Counted from the first letter of the stretch, positions 35,847-44,906 are shown. The stretch is DNA of 64,000 nt from Amorphus coralli DSM 19760 (GCF_000374525.1 NZ_KB894572.1:310001-374000); one strand, 5' to 3'. The notes: generated by a model from the sequence alone, not told the origin. Translations and numbers: made by a program.

Positions 35847-37478
35847 ATGTCGCGCCGCAACGTGCTCTGGATCATGTGCGACCAGCTTCGCTTCGATTAT
35901 CTTGGCTGCGCCGGTCACCCGTCCATCCGGACCCCCAACATCGACCGGCTGGCGGCGCGCGGGGTGCGGTTCACCAACGCCTACGTCCAGTCGCCGATCT
36001 GCGGCCCGTCGCGGATGAGCTTCTACACCGGGCGCTACGTCCACTCGCACGGCTCCACCTGGAACGGCATTCCGCTGCGCGCGGGCGAGCCGACGCTGGG
36101 CGATCACCTGCGCGCCGAAGGGGTGCGCACGGTGCTGGTCGGCAAGACCCACATGAAGGCCGACCTCGACGGCATGATGCGCCTCGGCATCGACCCGGAA
36201 ACGGAGATCGGCGTGCGCCTGTCCGAATGCGGCTTCGAGCCCTATGAGCGCGACGACGGCCTGCATCCCGACGGGCCCTACGATCCCGATCCGCGCTATG
36301 ACACCTATCTGCGCGACAAGGGCTACGAGGGCGAAAATCTCTGGGAGGAATGGGCGAACTCGGCCGAGGATCCCGACGGCGAGATCCTGTCGGGCTGGCT
36401 GCTCTCCCACGCGGACAAGCCGGCGCGCATCGAGGAGCCGGATTCCGAAACGCCCTACATGACCGACCGGGCCATCGACTTCATGCGCGAGGCCAAGGCC
36501 GACGGGCGGCCCTGGTGTCTGCACCTGTCCTACATCAAGCCGCACTGGCCCTATATCGCGCCGGCGCCCTATCACGACATGTACGGCAAGACGGACGTGG
36601 TGCCGCCGGTGCGTTCCGACCGCGAGCGGCAGGATCCGCACCCGGTGTTCGCCTCCTACATGACCGAGCGGGTGAGCCTGGCCTTCTCGCGCGACGCGGT
36701 GCGCGAGCACGTCATCCCCGCCTACATGGGCCTGATCACCCAGATCGACGACCATGTGGGCAGGCTGATGGCCTTCCTGGAGGAGGAGGGGCTGGCGGAG
36801 GACACGCTGGTCGTCTTCACCGCCGACCACGGCGACTATCTCGGCGATCACTGGCTCGGCGAGAAGGAGCTGTTTCACGAGCAGTCGGTGAAGATCCCGC
36901 TGATCGTGGTGGATCCCTCGGCCGCTGCCGACGCCACCCGCGGCAGCGTCTCCGACGCGCTGGTGGAGGCGATCGACCTGGCCCCCACCTTCCTGGACTA
37001 TTCCGGTGGAGCGGCGAAGCCGCACGTGCTGGAAGGGCGGTCGCTGATGCCGATCCTGCACGGCGAGGCCGGCGGTGACTGGCGCGGCATCGCCATCAGC
37101 GAGTGCGACTACGCCATGCGCAAGGCCCGCACCGACCACGGCCAGACCGTGCGCGATTCCCGCATGTTCATGGCCTTCGACGGGCGCTGGAAATACGTGT
37201 TCGCGGAAGGCTTCCGGCCGATGCTGTTCGACCTGGAGAGCGATCCGGAGGAGTTCCGTGATCTCGGCGACGATCCGGCTTTCGCAGATGAGCGGACGCG
37301 GCTGGAAGAGGCGCTGTTTGCCTGGAGCCGGCGGCTGCACGGCCGCATCACCGTCTCCGACGAGGCGATTGCCAACCGGGCGGGCGGCGAGCTGCGCTCC
37401 GGCATCCTCATCGGCTACTGGGACGAAGACGAGGTCGCGCGCGCCCGGCGCGACCAGGCCCCCGGCGACGCCCTCTAG
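35847..37478 (+). CDS. sulfatase-family hydrolase
   Basis: 543-residue alkaline-phosphatase-superfamily hydrolase. N-terminal NVLWIMCDQLRFDYLGC supplies metal-binding Asp; CGPSRMSFYTGRY is the sulfatase signature whose Cys (about residue 52) would become formylglycine; TADHGDYLGDHW supplies further metal ligands. No signal peptide, so it is probably cytoplasmic, acting on an imported sulfate or phosphonate monoester. AAGGGGAGG precedes the ATG. Phosphonate monoester hydrolases share this motif and cannot be excluded. It is divergent from the MarR-tctCBA operon, implying co-regulation. Confidence 0.88.
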   Translation: MSRRNVLWIMCDQLRFDYLGCAGHPSIRTPNIDRLAARGVRFTNAYVQSPICGPSRMSFYTGRYVHSHGSTWNGIPLRAGEPTLGDHLRAEGVRTVLVGKTHMKADLDGMMRLGIDPETEIGVRLSECGFEPYERDDGLHPDGPYDPDPRYDTYLRDKGYEGENLWEEWANSAEDPDGEILSGWLLSHADKPARIEEPDSETPYMTDRAIDFMREAKADGRPWCLHLSYIKPHWPYIAPAPYHDMYGKTDVVPPVRSDRERQDPHPVFASYMTERVSLAFSRDAVREHVIPAYMGLITQIDDHVGRLMAFLEEEGLAEDTLVVFTADHGDYLGDHWLGEKELFHEQSVKIPLIVVDPSAAADATRGSVSDALVEAIDLAPTFLDYSGGAAKPHVLEGRSLMPILHGEAGGDWRGIAISECDYAMRKARTDHGQTVRDSRMFMAFDGRWKYVFAEGFRPMLFDLESDPEEFRDLGDDPAFADERTRLEEALFAWSRRLHGRITVSDEAIANRAGGELRSGILIGYWDEDEVARARRDQAPGDAL

Positions 37479-37490
37479 GTCATGACCTAG
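37475..37490. repeat. 16-bp perfect palindrome at sulfatase 3' end
   Basis: CTAGGTCATGACCTAG is fully self-complementary and includes the sulfatase stop codon. It lies between the convergent sulfatase and arfB genes and has no T-run, so it is more like a protein-binding site than a terminator. Confidence 0.5.
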
Positions 37491-37516
37491 GGGCAGCAGG
37501 GGCTCGTTGCGGGCTG

Positions 37517-37939
37517 TTAGTCCGGCCCGATCTTGCCGGACCGGAGTTTCTTGACCGCGCCGCGCTTGGTCTTGGCGTCGACCCGGCGCCGTTTCGCGGC
37601 CTTGGACGGCTTGGTCTTGACCCGGACCGGCTCCCGGTAGGCGGCCTCGCGCAGAAGCTCCACGAGCCGCTTTTGGGCATCGGCGCGGTTGAGCTCCTGG
37701 GTGCGGTGGCGCACCGCCTGGATGACGATGACGCCGTCCTTGGTGAGGCGGCTGCCGGCCAGGCGCTCCGCCTTGCGCCGCACATAATCCGGCAGTGACG
37801 GCGAATGGCGGATGTCGAAGCGCAGCTGCACCGCGCTCGACACCTTGTTGACGTTCTGCCCGCCCGGTCCGGCGGAGCGGACGAAGGTCTCCTCGATCTC
37901 CGCGGGATCGATGGAGATGCGGTCGGTGATCGCGATCAT
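37517..37939 (-). CDS. arfB: alternative ribosome-rescue peptidyl-tRNA hydrolase
   Basis: 140-residue ArfB/YaeJ (ICT1-like) protein, which hydrolyses peptidyl-tRNA on ribosomes stalled on mRNAs lacking a stop codon. The catalytic GGQ is in RSAGPGGQNVNKVSS (about residues 21-35), and the C-terminal tail is strongly basic (KTKPSKAAKRRRVDAKTKR), as needed to enter the empty mRNA channel. It lies convergent to the sulfatase gene and has no functional link to its neighbours. Confidence 0.94.
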   Translation of the reverse strand: MIAITDRISIDPAEIEETFVRSAGPGGQNVNKVSSAVQLRFDIRHSPSLPDYVRRKAERLAGSRLTKDGVIVIQAVRHRTQELNRADAQKRLVELLREAAYREPVRVKTKPSKAAKRRRVDAKTKRGAVKKLRSGKIGPD

Positions 37940-38408
37940 CGCTCCCTCCGGATGATGGCCAAAAGCCTGACATGAACGGGACCGGAGCGGCGCCCGCCCG
38001 GGTCGCCGAAAGGGCTATCACCTGCACGGCCGCCGTCAAGCGAGGCGACGGGCGGGGCAACCTCGACGCGTGACGACCCTATTGTGCCCGCGGATAAGAC
38101 GTGCCACGCTTCGGTTATGCAATCGTTCGCATAGACGGTTCGGGAGCCCACGAGACGGGCCCGGGCCGGGGCGGGCGAGAGCGTCGCGCCGGCCAGGCCG
38201 CGCGGACGAAAAAGCAACGGGCGCGCACCGACGCGCCGAGACAAGCGGGCGCGCCGTTGGGAGGCGGCGCAACCGGAAGCGACCAGAAAAGTGCTCCGGC
38301 GGGCGTCCCTGAGCGGGCGGACACGCCGGGCGATCGGAGGAAACAGGCGGGGAGGGCGGCCGACGTCCGGCCAAGGCCTTCCGCCGCCCCGACACCGGAA
38401 GGGGTGGA
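37940..38408. other. long intergenic region before ABC operon
   Basis: 469 bp between arfB (minus) and the ABC operon (plus). It contains an inverted repeat at 38116-38133 and is otherwise very GC-rich. Open frames cross it but run antisense into the ABC gene and show no protein-like conservation. It probably holds the ABC promoter and a long leader. Confidence 0.5.
38116..38133. promoter_or_regulatory. inverted repeat TATGC-N8-GCATA
   Basis: TATGC (38116-38120) and GCATA (38129-38133) are separated by 8 bp in the least GC-rich part of the region. Size fits a GntR/LacI-type operator. It is 276 bp before the ABC operon start. Confidence 0.35.
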
Positions 38409-39206
38409 ATGTCGTCAGTTGCGATTGAGCAGTCCGGACCAAAAGCGGTGCCGCGGGACGTCGTGGTGCGCGCCGACGGGGTGGAGAAGACCTTCGACGG
38501 GGGCGTGGTGGCGCTGGAGGGCGCCAGCTTCGACGTGCACAAGGGCGAGTTCGTTTCCGTGCTCGGGCCGTCGGGCTGCGGAAAGTCCACCCTTCTGCGC
38601 CTCGTGGCCGGGTTGATCGAGCGCACCGGCGGCTCGCTGACGGCGTACGGCACGGAAGTGACGGCGCCGCGCGCCGACATCGCCATGATGTTCCAGCGCC
38701 CGACGCTGTTGCCGTGGAAGACGGCCCTGGACAACGTGCTCCTGCCGACGCTGATCGAGCGGCGGCCCACCAAGGAGGACCGCGAGCGGGCCATCGGGCT
38801 CCTGCGCCTGACGGGGCTGACCGATTTCGAATTCGCCTATCCCCAGCACCTGTCCGGCGGCATGCAGCAGCGCGTTGCGCTGGCGCGGCTGCTCAACGCC
38901 GGCGCCGACCTGCTGCTCCTCGACGAGCCGTTCGGCGCCCTCGACGAGTTCACCCGCGAGCGGCTGAACCTGGAGCTGCTGCGCATCCAGCGCGAGATCC
39001 ACGCGACCATCATGTTCGTCACCCACAACATCGCCGAGGCGGTGTTCCTGTCCGACAAGGTGCTGGTGATGACGCCGCGGCCGGGCCGGCTGGCGGCGGA
39101 GATCGACGTGCCGTTCGCCCGCCCGCGCGCCATCGAGCTCACCGCCACGCCGGAGTTCAACGCGCTGGTGCTGAAGATCCGCGACATCCTGGGGAGCCGC
39201 TCATGA
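38409..39206 (+). CDS. ABC transporter ATPase, nitrate/sulfonate/taurine type
   Basis: 265-residue ATP-binding subunit of the SsuB/TauB/NrtD group. Walker A is GPSGCGKST (about residues 56-64), Q-loop MMFQRPTLLPWKT, signature LSGGMQQRVALAR, Walker B LLLLDEPFGALD, and the switch His in FVTHNIAEAVFL. It overlaps the permease start by 4 nt (ATGA). Such transporters import alkanesulfonates, taurine, nitrate or thiamine precursors; the substrate cannot be read from the sequence. Confidence 0.93.
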   Translation: MSSVAIEQSGPKAVPRDVVVRADGVEKTFDGGVVALEGASFDVHKGEFVSVLGPSGCGKSTLLRLVAGLIERTGGSLTAYGTEVTAPRADIAMMFQRPTLLPWKTALDNVLLPTLIERRPTKEDRERAIGLLRLTGLTDFEFAYPQHLSGGMQQRVALARLLNAGADLLLLDEPFGALDEFTRERLNLELLRIQREIHATIMFVTHNIAEAVFLSDKVLVMTPRPGRLAAEIDVPFARPRAIELTATPEFNALVLKIRDILGSRS

Positions 39207-40069
39207 GCGATCAGGCCGTGACCATGGGTATGCCCGCCGCGGGCGAGGCCTCCGATCGGCGCTGGGTGAGCCATGCGGTCCAGCACGCCGCGGTGTTCAT
39301 CGCCGTCATCGCGCTGTGGGAGGCAAGCGTCCAGTTCGGCTGGGTCAGCAAGCTGCTGTTGCCGAGCCCGGTCGCCGTGGTGATCGCCTGGTACAAGCTC
39401 GCCATCTCCAGCGCGCTCATCTGGCCGCACTTCTTCGTCACCATGTTCGAGGCGCTGGCCGGCTTCCTGATCGGGGTGGTGCTGGGCGGCGGGGCGGCGA
39501 TCGCCTGCGCGCTGTCGCCGCCGTTCCGCCGGCTGGCGTCGCCCTACATGGTGGCGCTGCAGGTGACGCCGCGCATCGCGATCGCGCCGATCATCGTGGC
39601 CTGGCTGGGCTTCGGCATGCAACCGAAGATCGCGATCGCCATGATCATCTGCTTCTTTCCGATCTTCATCAACACGCTGACCGGGCTGCTGCAGACCGAC
39701 GCCGACGCCCACGAGATGTTCCGCTCCATGCGGGCGAGCAAGCGCCAGATCTTCCGCGAGCTGATGCTGCCGGGCGCCATGCCGGTGATCATGGCGGGCT
39801 GCAAGACCGGCATCTCGCTGGCGCTGATCGGCGCCATCGTTGGCGAGTTCGTCTCGGCGAGCGTCGGCATGGGCGTGCTGATCCAGCGGTTCAGTTTCCA
39901 ATTGTTGCTGCCGGAGGCCTTCGCCTGCCTGCTGATGCTGACGGTGATGGGGCTGATCCTGTTCTTCGCCATGGAGGTGCTGGACAGCCGGCTGGTGTTC
40001 TGGCGCCACGACAAGAGGCTGGCGGAGAAGAGCCGCCGCAAGGCCGCGCGCTACACCCGGCGCGCCTGA
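39203..40069 (+). CDS. ABC transporter permease, nitrate/sulfonate/taurine type
   Basis: 288-residue inner-membrane permease, about six TM segments, BPD_transp_1 fold. The ATPase-contact (EAA) loop is around MRASKRQIFRELMLPGAMP. The ATG at 39203 overlaps the ATPase stop (ATGA). A short polar N-terminus precedes TM1 (HAAVFIAVIALWEASVQFGW). Confidence 0.92.
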   Translation: MSDQAVTMGMPAAGEASDRRWVSHAVQHAAVFIAVIALWEASVQFGWVSKLLLPSPVAVVIAWYKLAISSALIWPHFFVTMFEALAGFLIGVVLGGGAAIACALSPPFRRLASPYMVALQVTPRIAIAPIIVAWLGFGMQPKIAIAMIICFFPIFINTLTGLLQTDADAHEMFRSMRASKRQIFRELMLPGAMPVIMAGCKTGISLALIGAIVGEFVSASVGMGVLIQRFSFQLLLPEAFACLLMLTVMGLILFFAMEVLDSRLVFWRHDKRLAEKSRRKAARYTRRA

Positions 40070-40146
40070 AGGATCCGCCCCGCAAAGAGGGCGGACGACA
40101 CCCCCGGGCCGCCGCCGGTGCCGGGACGATGGGAGGACGAACCGAC

Positions 40147-41175
40147 ATGAACGCACGCACGCTACTGTTTGCGCTTCCGCTGGTGTTTTCCGCCGGAACG
40201 CTCGCCGCGCAGGAGATCACCACCATCAAGGTGCTGACGCCGCTGCCCCGGCACACCGCCTGGTATCCGCTGATCGCCGGCGAGGAGCTCGGCTACTTCA
40301 AGGACGAGGGGATCGCGGTGGAGCTGATCCCCGGCGGCGACCTGCCGGCCACCGCCTTCCTCGACAACGGCAACGCCGACGTGGCGAGCCTCGACCCGAC
40401 CGAGGTCCTGAACGCGCACCAGCGCGGGCTCGATTTCGACGTGGTCTACGAGGTCATGCACGGCGCCATCGAGGGCATCTTCGTGCCCGAGGCCAGCGAC
40501 GCGGAGAGCCTTGCCGATCTGAAGGGAACCACCATCGGCATCGTCGGCGAGAGCGACCGGCCGCTGCTGATCTCCGCGCTCGGCCACGCGGGCCTGTCGG
40601 AAGGCGACGTGACGGTGGCGGTGCTCGGCGAGAGCGCGCCGCTGCTGGCCACCTCGCTGCAGAACGGGCGGGTGTCCGGCGTCGTCGGCGCGGTCTCCGA
40701 CCTGGTGGCGATTCGCTCGCAGGGGGTGGAGGTGAAGAACCTCCTGCCGCCGGAGATGAGCGAGGCGCCCGCAAACTCCTACGCCATGCGCTCCGACAAG
40801 ATCGAGGAGATGGAGGAGGTGATGACCGGCTTCCTCCGCGCCTGGGCCAAGGGCGCCTATGCCGGCCAGTCGGACCCGAAGGCGGTGGCGGCGATGACCA
40901 AGAAGGTCGCTCCGGAGAACTGGGTGCGCGAGGATCTGGGCATGCTGTTCCTGGAGAACGCCATCGACCTGCATTCGCCGGACGGCGACCAGTATGGCGC
41001 GCTCAGGGGCGAGATCTGGACCGGCGTGCAGGAGGAGATGGTCGCCTCCGGCCAGCTCGATGCGGTGATCGAGACATCGGAGTTCCTGGACGACCGCTTC
41101 ATCGCGCCGGCCAACGACTTCGACAAGGCCGAGGTGGACGCCGACGTGAAGGCCTGGGCCGACGCCAACATGTAG
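40147..41175 (+). CDS. ABC transporter substrate-binding protein, SsuA/THI5 type
   Basis: 342-residue periplasmic receptor of the NMT1/THI5-SsuA fold. A signal peptide (about 1-21, ending GTLAAQ) is followed by TPLPRHTAWYPLIAGEELGYFKDEGI and the domain-closure loops (LKGTTIGIVGESDRP). GGGAGGA lies 9 nt before the ATG. It follows the permease by 77 bp and ends the ABC operon. Glu/Asp-rich late segments do not identify a ligand. Confidence 0.9.
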   Translation: MNARTLLFALPLVFSAGTLAAQEITTIKVLTPLPRHTAWYPLIAGEELGYFKDEGIAVELIPGGDLPATAFLDNGNADVASLDPTEVLNAHQRGLDFDVVYEVMHGAIEGIFVPEASDAESLADLKGTTIGIVGESDRPLLISALGHAGLSEGDVTVAVLGESAPLLATSLQNGRVSGVVGAVSDLVAIRSQGVEVKNLLPPEMSEAPANSYAMRSDKIEEMEEVMTGFLRAWAKGAYAGQSDPKAVAAMTKKVAPENWVREDLGMLFLENAIDLHSPDGDQYGALRGEIWTGVQEEMVASGQLDAVIETSEFLDDRFIAPANDFDKAEVDADVKAWADANM

Positions 41176-41212
41176 GCGGCCCGCCCGAGAGGACGCGACG
41201 CCTAAAACGACG

Positions 41213-41242
41213 CGACCCGCCGGGGCATCCCCCGGCGGGTCG
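41213..41242. terminator. terminator between ABC operon and clpV
   Basis: CGACCCGCCGGGG (41213-41225) pairs with CCCCGGCGGGTCG (41230-41242) around a 4-nt loop. It sits between convergent genes. The flanking T/A runs are short, so termination may rely on the very stable stem. Confidence 0.65.
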
Positions 41243-41288
41243 TTGCATGTCGGGCCACGCGGTGGCGCGTGCGCGGTGCGGCGATGGC

Positions 41289-44186
41289 CTACTGGGCGGC
41301 GCCGGGCAGGCCGTCGTCGGGTTCGCCGGCGCCGGTTCCGTCACCGGCGTCCGCATCGGGGGCCTCCGGTGCATCGAGGAAGTCGGCGCCGACCGGGGGC
41401 GCGCCGGCATCCACCGCCGCGGCGACGGGCACCCCGAAGGAGATGACGAAGCCGGAGTCCTCGTCCACATCCACCGTCATGAGGTCGAGGCTTTCCTCGT
41501 CGGTCATCCGGTTGAGGATTTCCGTCGCGATCGCCGGCCGCAGGGTGCGGTTGATGATGTGGTCGATGTTGCGGGCGCCGGTCTCCACCTCGGTGCAGCG
41601 CGCCGCGATCAGGTTCACCACCGCATCGGAGTAGGCCATCTCGATCTTCTGGCTCTCGCGCAGCTGGCGCACCAGCTTGTTGAGCTTGAGCCGGACGATG
41701 CCGGCGAGCGGCGAGCCCACCAGCGGATAGAACGGCACGATCTGCATGCGGGCCAGAAGCGCCGGCTTGAAGTGGCGCGACAGCTCCGGCCGGATCGCCT
41801 CGACCAGCGTGTCCACCGACGGCTTGTCGTCCGACAGGCCCATTTGGGTGAGGGTGTCGGTGGCCAGGTTGGAGGTCAGGATCACGATGGTGTTCTTGAA
41901 GTCGATGATCCGGCCCTCGCCGTCCGACAGGGTGCCCTTGTCGAAGACCTGGTAGAAGAGGTTCATCACCTCCAGGTCGGCCTTCTCCACCTCGTCGAGC
42001 AGCACGACGGAGTAGGGACGCTGGCGCACGGCTTCCGTCAGGATGCCGCCCTCGCCGTACCCCACGTAGCCGGGAGGCGAACCCACCAGCTTGGAGAGCG
42101 TGTGCTTCTCCTGGAACTCGGACATGTTGATGGAGGTGAGGAAGCGGTCGCCGCCGAACAGCGTGTCGGCAACGGCGGTGGCGAGCTCCGTCTTGCCGAC
42201 GCCTGAGGGGCCGACGAACAGGAAGACGCCCATCGGCTGGGTCGGGCTGTTGAGCCCGGCCTTGGCGGCGCGCACGCCCTCGTCGATTGCCTGGACCGCC
42301 TGGTCCTGGCCGATGATGCGCTCCTTGAGGCGGTCGGAGAGCGCGAGGATCGCGGCGGATTCGTCGCGCACCATCCGGCCGACCGGGATGCCGGTCCAGT
42401 CGGCGATGACCTGGCCGACCACGTCCGGCGAGACCTCGTAGGTCAGGAGCGGGTCGTGGCCCTGGACCTCGGCGAGCTCGGCGATGCGGGCCTTGAGGCT
42501 CTCGATCTTCTCGCGCTTGTCGTCGGCCGACAGCTCCTGGTCGGACGGCGCCTCGGGGGCGGCCCCGGCGGCCGCCTCTCCGTCGCCGGCCTCTCCGGTC
42601 TTGGCCTCTTCCATGAGCTTGGCCTCGGCCTCCTCCACCGAGCCGCCGATGCCGAGCGCCTCGCGCAGGGCGAGGATGTCCTCGATGAGGCCGCGCTCCT
42701 TCTCCCAGCGCTCGTTCAGGGATGCCGCCTCGTCCTTGAGGCGGGCGATGTCGGCCTCAAGCTCGGGGATCAGGTCGGCCTCGGTGCCGATATAGGATGC
42801 CTCGTCGCGCTCCACGGCGGAGAGCGCCCGCTCCAGCTCCTCGATGCGCCGCTCGGTCCCGTCCAGGCGGGCGGGCTTGGAGGAAATGGAGAGCTTGACG
42901 CGGGCCGACGCCGTGTCGAGCACGTCGACCGCCTTGTCGGGCAGCTGGCGGCCGGATAGGTAACGCGCGGAGAGCTTGGCGGCGGCCACAACGGCATCGT
43001 CGCGGACATAGACGCCGTGGCTCTTCTCGTAGAGGCCGCGCAGGCCGCGGATGATGGTGACCGCCTGATCCGGGGTCGGCTCGTCTAGCTTGACCAACTG
43101 GAAGCGGCGGGCGAGCGCGGCGTCCTTCTCGAAATATTTCTTGTACTCGCTCCACGTCGTGGCAGCGACGGTCTTGAGCTCACCGCGGGCGAGGGCCGGC
43201 TTCAGGAGATTGGCCGCATCGGAGCCACCGGCCGATCCGCCGGCGCCGATCATCATGTGCGCCTCGTCGATGAACAGCACGATCGGCTTCGCCGACGCCT
43301 TCACCTCGTCGATGATGTTCTTGAGCCGGTTCTCGAACTCGCCCTTCACCCCGGCGCCGGCCTGCAGCATGCCGAGGTCGAGGCCGATGAGCTCCACGTC
43401 CTTCAGGAAGGCAGGCACGTCGCCGTTGGCGATCTTAAGGGCGAGGCCTTCCACGACGGCGGTCTTGCCGACGCCGGGCTCGCCGACGCAGATCGGGTTG
43501 TTCTTCCGACGCCGTCCGAGGATGTCGATCATCTGCTGGATCTCGCGATCGCGGCAGAAGACCGGGTCGATGCGCCCGGCGCGGGCCTGGTCGGTGAAGT
43601 TGACCGCGAAGCGGGCAAGCGCGCTGTCTTCGGAGAAGCCGGGCTTGCCGCCGCCGGCGGTGGCGCCGTCACCGCCACGCCCGGAAGAGGCCTGGGTGGT
43701 GAGGCTGCCGGCCTCCTCCTCCGAACCGTCGGTCAGCTCGGCGAAGCGGCGCTTGGCCTCGCGTGCCGAGATCGGCTCGATCAGGGGGAACCAGTCGGCG
43801 CCGCCATAGCGACCGGGGGTCTGCAGCAGCGCGACGAGGAGCGCGCCGGAGCGGATTTCGCCGAGATTGAGCTCGACGGAGGAGACGAGCCAGCCATCGG
43901 TGAGCCACTCAATGAGCAGCGGCGAGAAGACCGGGCGGCCGGAATTGCCGCTCCTGAGCTGCTCCACCGAGCGCTGCAGGGCCCGCCGGAGCGTCGCGGG
44001 GTCGATGTCGAAGCCGCGCAGGATCGCCTGCACGTCGCGGTTCTCGTCGTCGATCATCACCAGCAGCAGGTGATCGATCGTGACTTCGTAGTGTGCGCCC
44101 GACACGCAGAGGCCGGAGGCCGTCTCGAGGCTACGCTTGGTGTAGGGATTGAGGCGCGCGAAGAGCGCCTTCAGGTCGAGCTGCAT
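41289..44186 (-). CDS. clpV: T6SS ATPase ClpV/TssH
   Basis: 965-residue Clp/Hsp100 AAA+ ATPase that disassembles the contracted T6SS sheath. N-terminal Clp-N repeats (about 8-150) are followed by AAA1 with GEPGVGKT (about 238) and Walker B VLFIDEAHMM, a coiled-coil middle domain (about 430-560) and AAA2 with GPSGVGKT (about 660) and LLDEVEKAD. The middle domain contains an Ala/Glu/Pro-rich insertion (about 525-550), and the C-terminus has an acidic Ala/Asp/Pro tail of about 45 residues, both less usual. GGGGGAG precedes the ATG. Middle-domain shape and the adjacent hcp/vgrG favour ClpV over ClpB. Confidence 0.92.
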   Translation of the reverse strand: MQLDLKALFARLNPYTKRSLETASGLCVSGAHYEVTIDHLLLVMIDDENRDVQAILRGFDIDPATLRRALQRSVEQLRSGNSGRPVFSPLLIEWLTDGWLVSSVELNLGEIRSGALLVALLQTPGRYGGADWFPLIEPISAREAKRRFAELTDGSEEEAGSLTTQASSGRGGDGATAGGGKPGFSEDSALARFAVNFTDQARAGRIDPVFCRDREIQQMIDILGRRRKNNPICVGEPGVGKTAVVEGLALKIANGDVPAFLKDVELIGLDLGMLQAGAGVKGEFENRLKNIIDEVKASAKPIVLFIDEAHMMIGAGGSAGGSDAANLLKPALARGELKTVAATTWSEYKKYFEKDAALARRFQLVKLDEPTPDQAVTIIRGLRGLYEKSHGVYVRDDAVVAAAKLSARYLSGRQLPDKAVDVLDTASARVKLSISSKPARLDGTERRIEELERALSAVERDEASYIGTEADLIPELEADIARLKDEAASLNERWEKERGLIEDILALREALGIGGSVEEAEAKLMEEAKTGEAGDGEAAAGAAPEAPSDQELSADDKREKIESLKARIAELAEVQGHDPLLTYEVSPDVVGQVIADWTGIPVGRMVRDESAAILALSDRLKERIIGQDQAVQAIDEGVRAAKAGLNSPTQPMGVFLFVGPSGVGKTELATAVADTLFGGDRFLTSINMSEFQEKHTLSKLVGSPPGYVGYGEGGILTEAVRQRPYSVVLLDEVEKADLEVMNLFYQVFDKGTLSDGEGRIIDFKNTIVILTSNLATDTLTQMGLSDDKPSVDTLVEAIRPELSRHFKPALLARMQIVPFYPLVGSPLAGIVRLKLNKLVRQLRESQKIEMAYSDAVVNLIAARCTEVETGARNIDHIINRTLRPAIATEILNRMTDEESLDLMTVDVDEDSGFVISFGVPVAAAVDAGAPPVGADFLDAPEAPDADAGDGTGAGEPDDGLPGAAQ

Positions 44187-44243
44187 TCCATGTCTCCCCC
44201 GGGCAGGTAACGAAGCTTAAGCCACCCATCGATGACCTAACAC

Positions 44244-44280
44244 GAAAAAAAACCGCCCGCGCGAGGGTCGCGCGGGCGGC
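44244..44280 (-). terminator. terminator after hcp
   Basis: On the minus strand a GCCGCCCGCGCG / CGCGCGGGCGG-type stem (plus-strand arms about 44253-44279) is followed by eight T (plus-strand a-run 44245-44252). It ends hcp transcription before clpV. Confidence 0.85.
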
Positions 44281-44316
44281 TGATTGTGCGGAGCTAGCTG
44301 GTCACAGAATCGGCTA

Positions 44317-44853
44317 TCAGCTGCCGGTGTTCTTGTTCACGCTGGCCTGGACCGAGGAGGTCAGGGCCTCGTGGTCGGCCTTTTCGAACGTGAACTGGAC
44401 CAGGAGCACTTCCTGGACTTCGCGCTGCATGCCCGGGGTCGTACCGTGCATCAGCTCGTCCGGGCTGGAGCCGAACAGCGACTTGAAGCCGGTGACGACG
44501 CCCTTCTGGTAGGTGTGCTTGTAGTGGTTCTCCTTGCCACCTTCCTTCTTCGGGCGGTAGCGCTCGATCACCACTTCGTCGAGCTGCTCGCCCGTGTCGA
44601 AGAGATCGCGGACGGAGGACTCGAAGGCGGAACCACCCAGCACGGCAACCTCGACCGGGATGTAGACGGGCGTACCCGTGATCTGACCCGACGTGCCGCG
44701 CTCGATCTGCGCTTCTTCCTTGTAGTACAGGACGGTCGCCTTTTCCTTGTAGGCGTCGATGGCATGCGTTCCATCGCTATCGGCCGTGTTGGCCTTGCCC
44801 GTCACGTCCCCCTTGGAGGAGCCCTTCATAGTCATGAAGAAATTCTGTTGCAT
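44317..44853 (-). CDS. hcp: T6SS tube protein Hcp-like (TssD)
   Basis: 178-residue Hcp-family protein, the subunit of the inner T6SS tube. N-terminal FFMTMKGSSKGDVTGKANT matches the Hcp start, and VIERYRPKKEGGKENHYKHT plus GVVTGFKSL match the central strands. The C-terminal part (about 125-178) is diverged and longer than in short Hcp proteins. The ATG at 44853 has GGAG 8 nt upstream; a good -10 box lies at 44901-44906. It is divergent from vgrG and followed by a strong terminator, consistent with a highly expressed single gene. Confidence 0.82.
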   Translation of the reverse strand: MQQNFFMTMKGSSKGDVTGKANTADSDGTHAIDAYKEKATVLYYKEEAQIERGTSGQITGTPVYIPVEVAVLGGSAFESSVRDLFDTGEQLDEVVIERYRPKKEGGKENHYKHTYQKGVVTGFKSLFGSSPDELMHGTTPGMQREVQEVLLVQFTFEKADHEALTSSVQASVNKNTGS

Positions 44854-44900
44854 TTCAATTCTCCATTCCAACCAAGATCGCCAGCAGGTGATCGTCACTT

Positions 44901-44906
44901 AGTATA
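44901..44906 (-). promoter_or_regulatory. candidate hcp -10 box
   Basis: TATACT on the minus strand, 47 bp before the hcp ATG, in a locally AT-rich part of the hcp/vgrG intergenic region. No matching -35 at 17 bp was found, so an activator or another sigma factor may be involved. Confidence 0.35.

Noticed and set aside
41289-44186. The AAA+ ATPase as housekeeping ClpB
   Set aside because: N-terminal and middle-domain sequence plus adjacency to hcp and vgrG favour TssH/ClpV.
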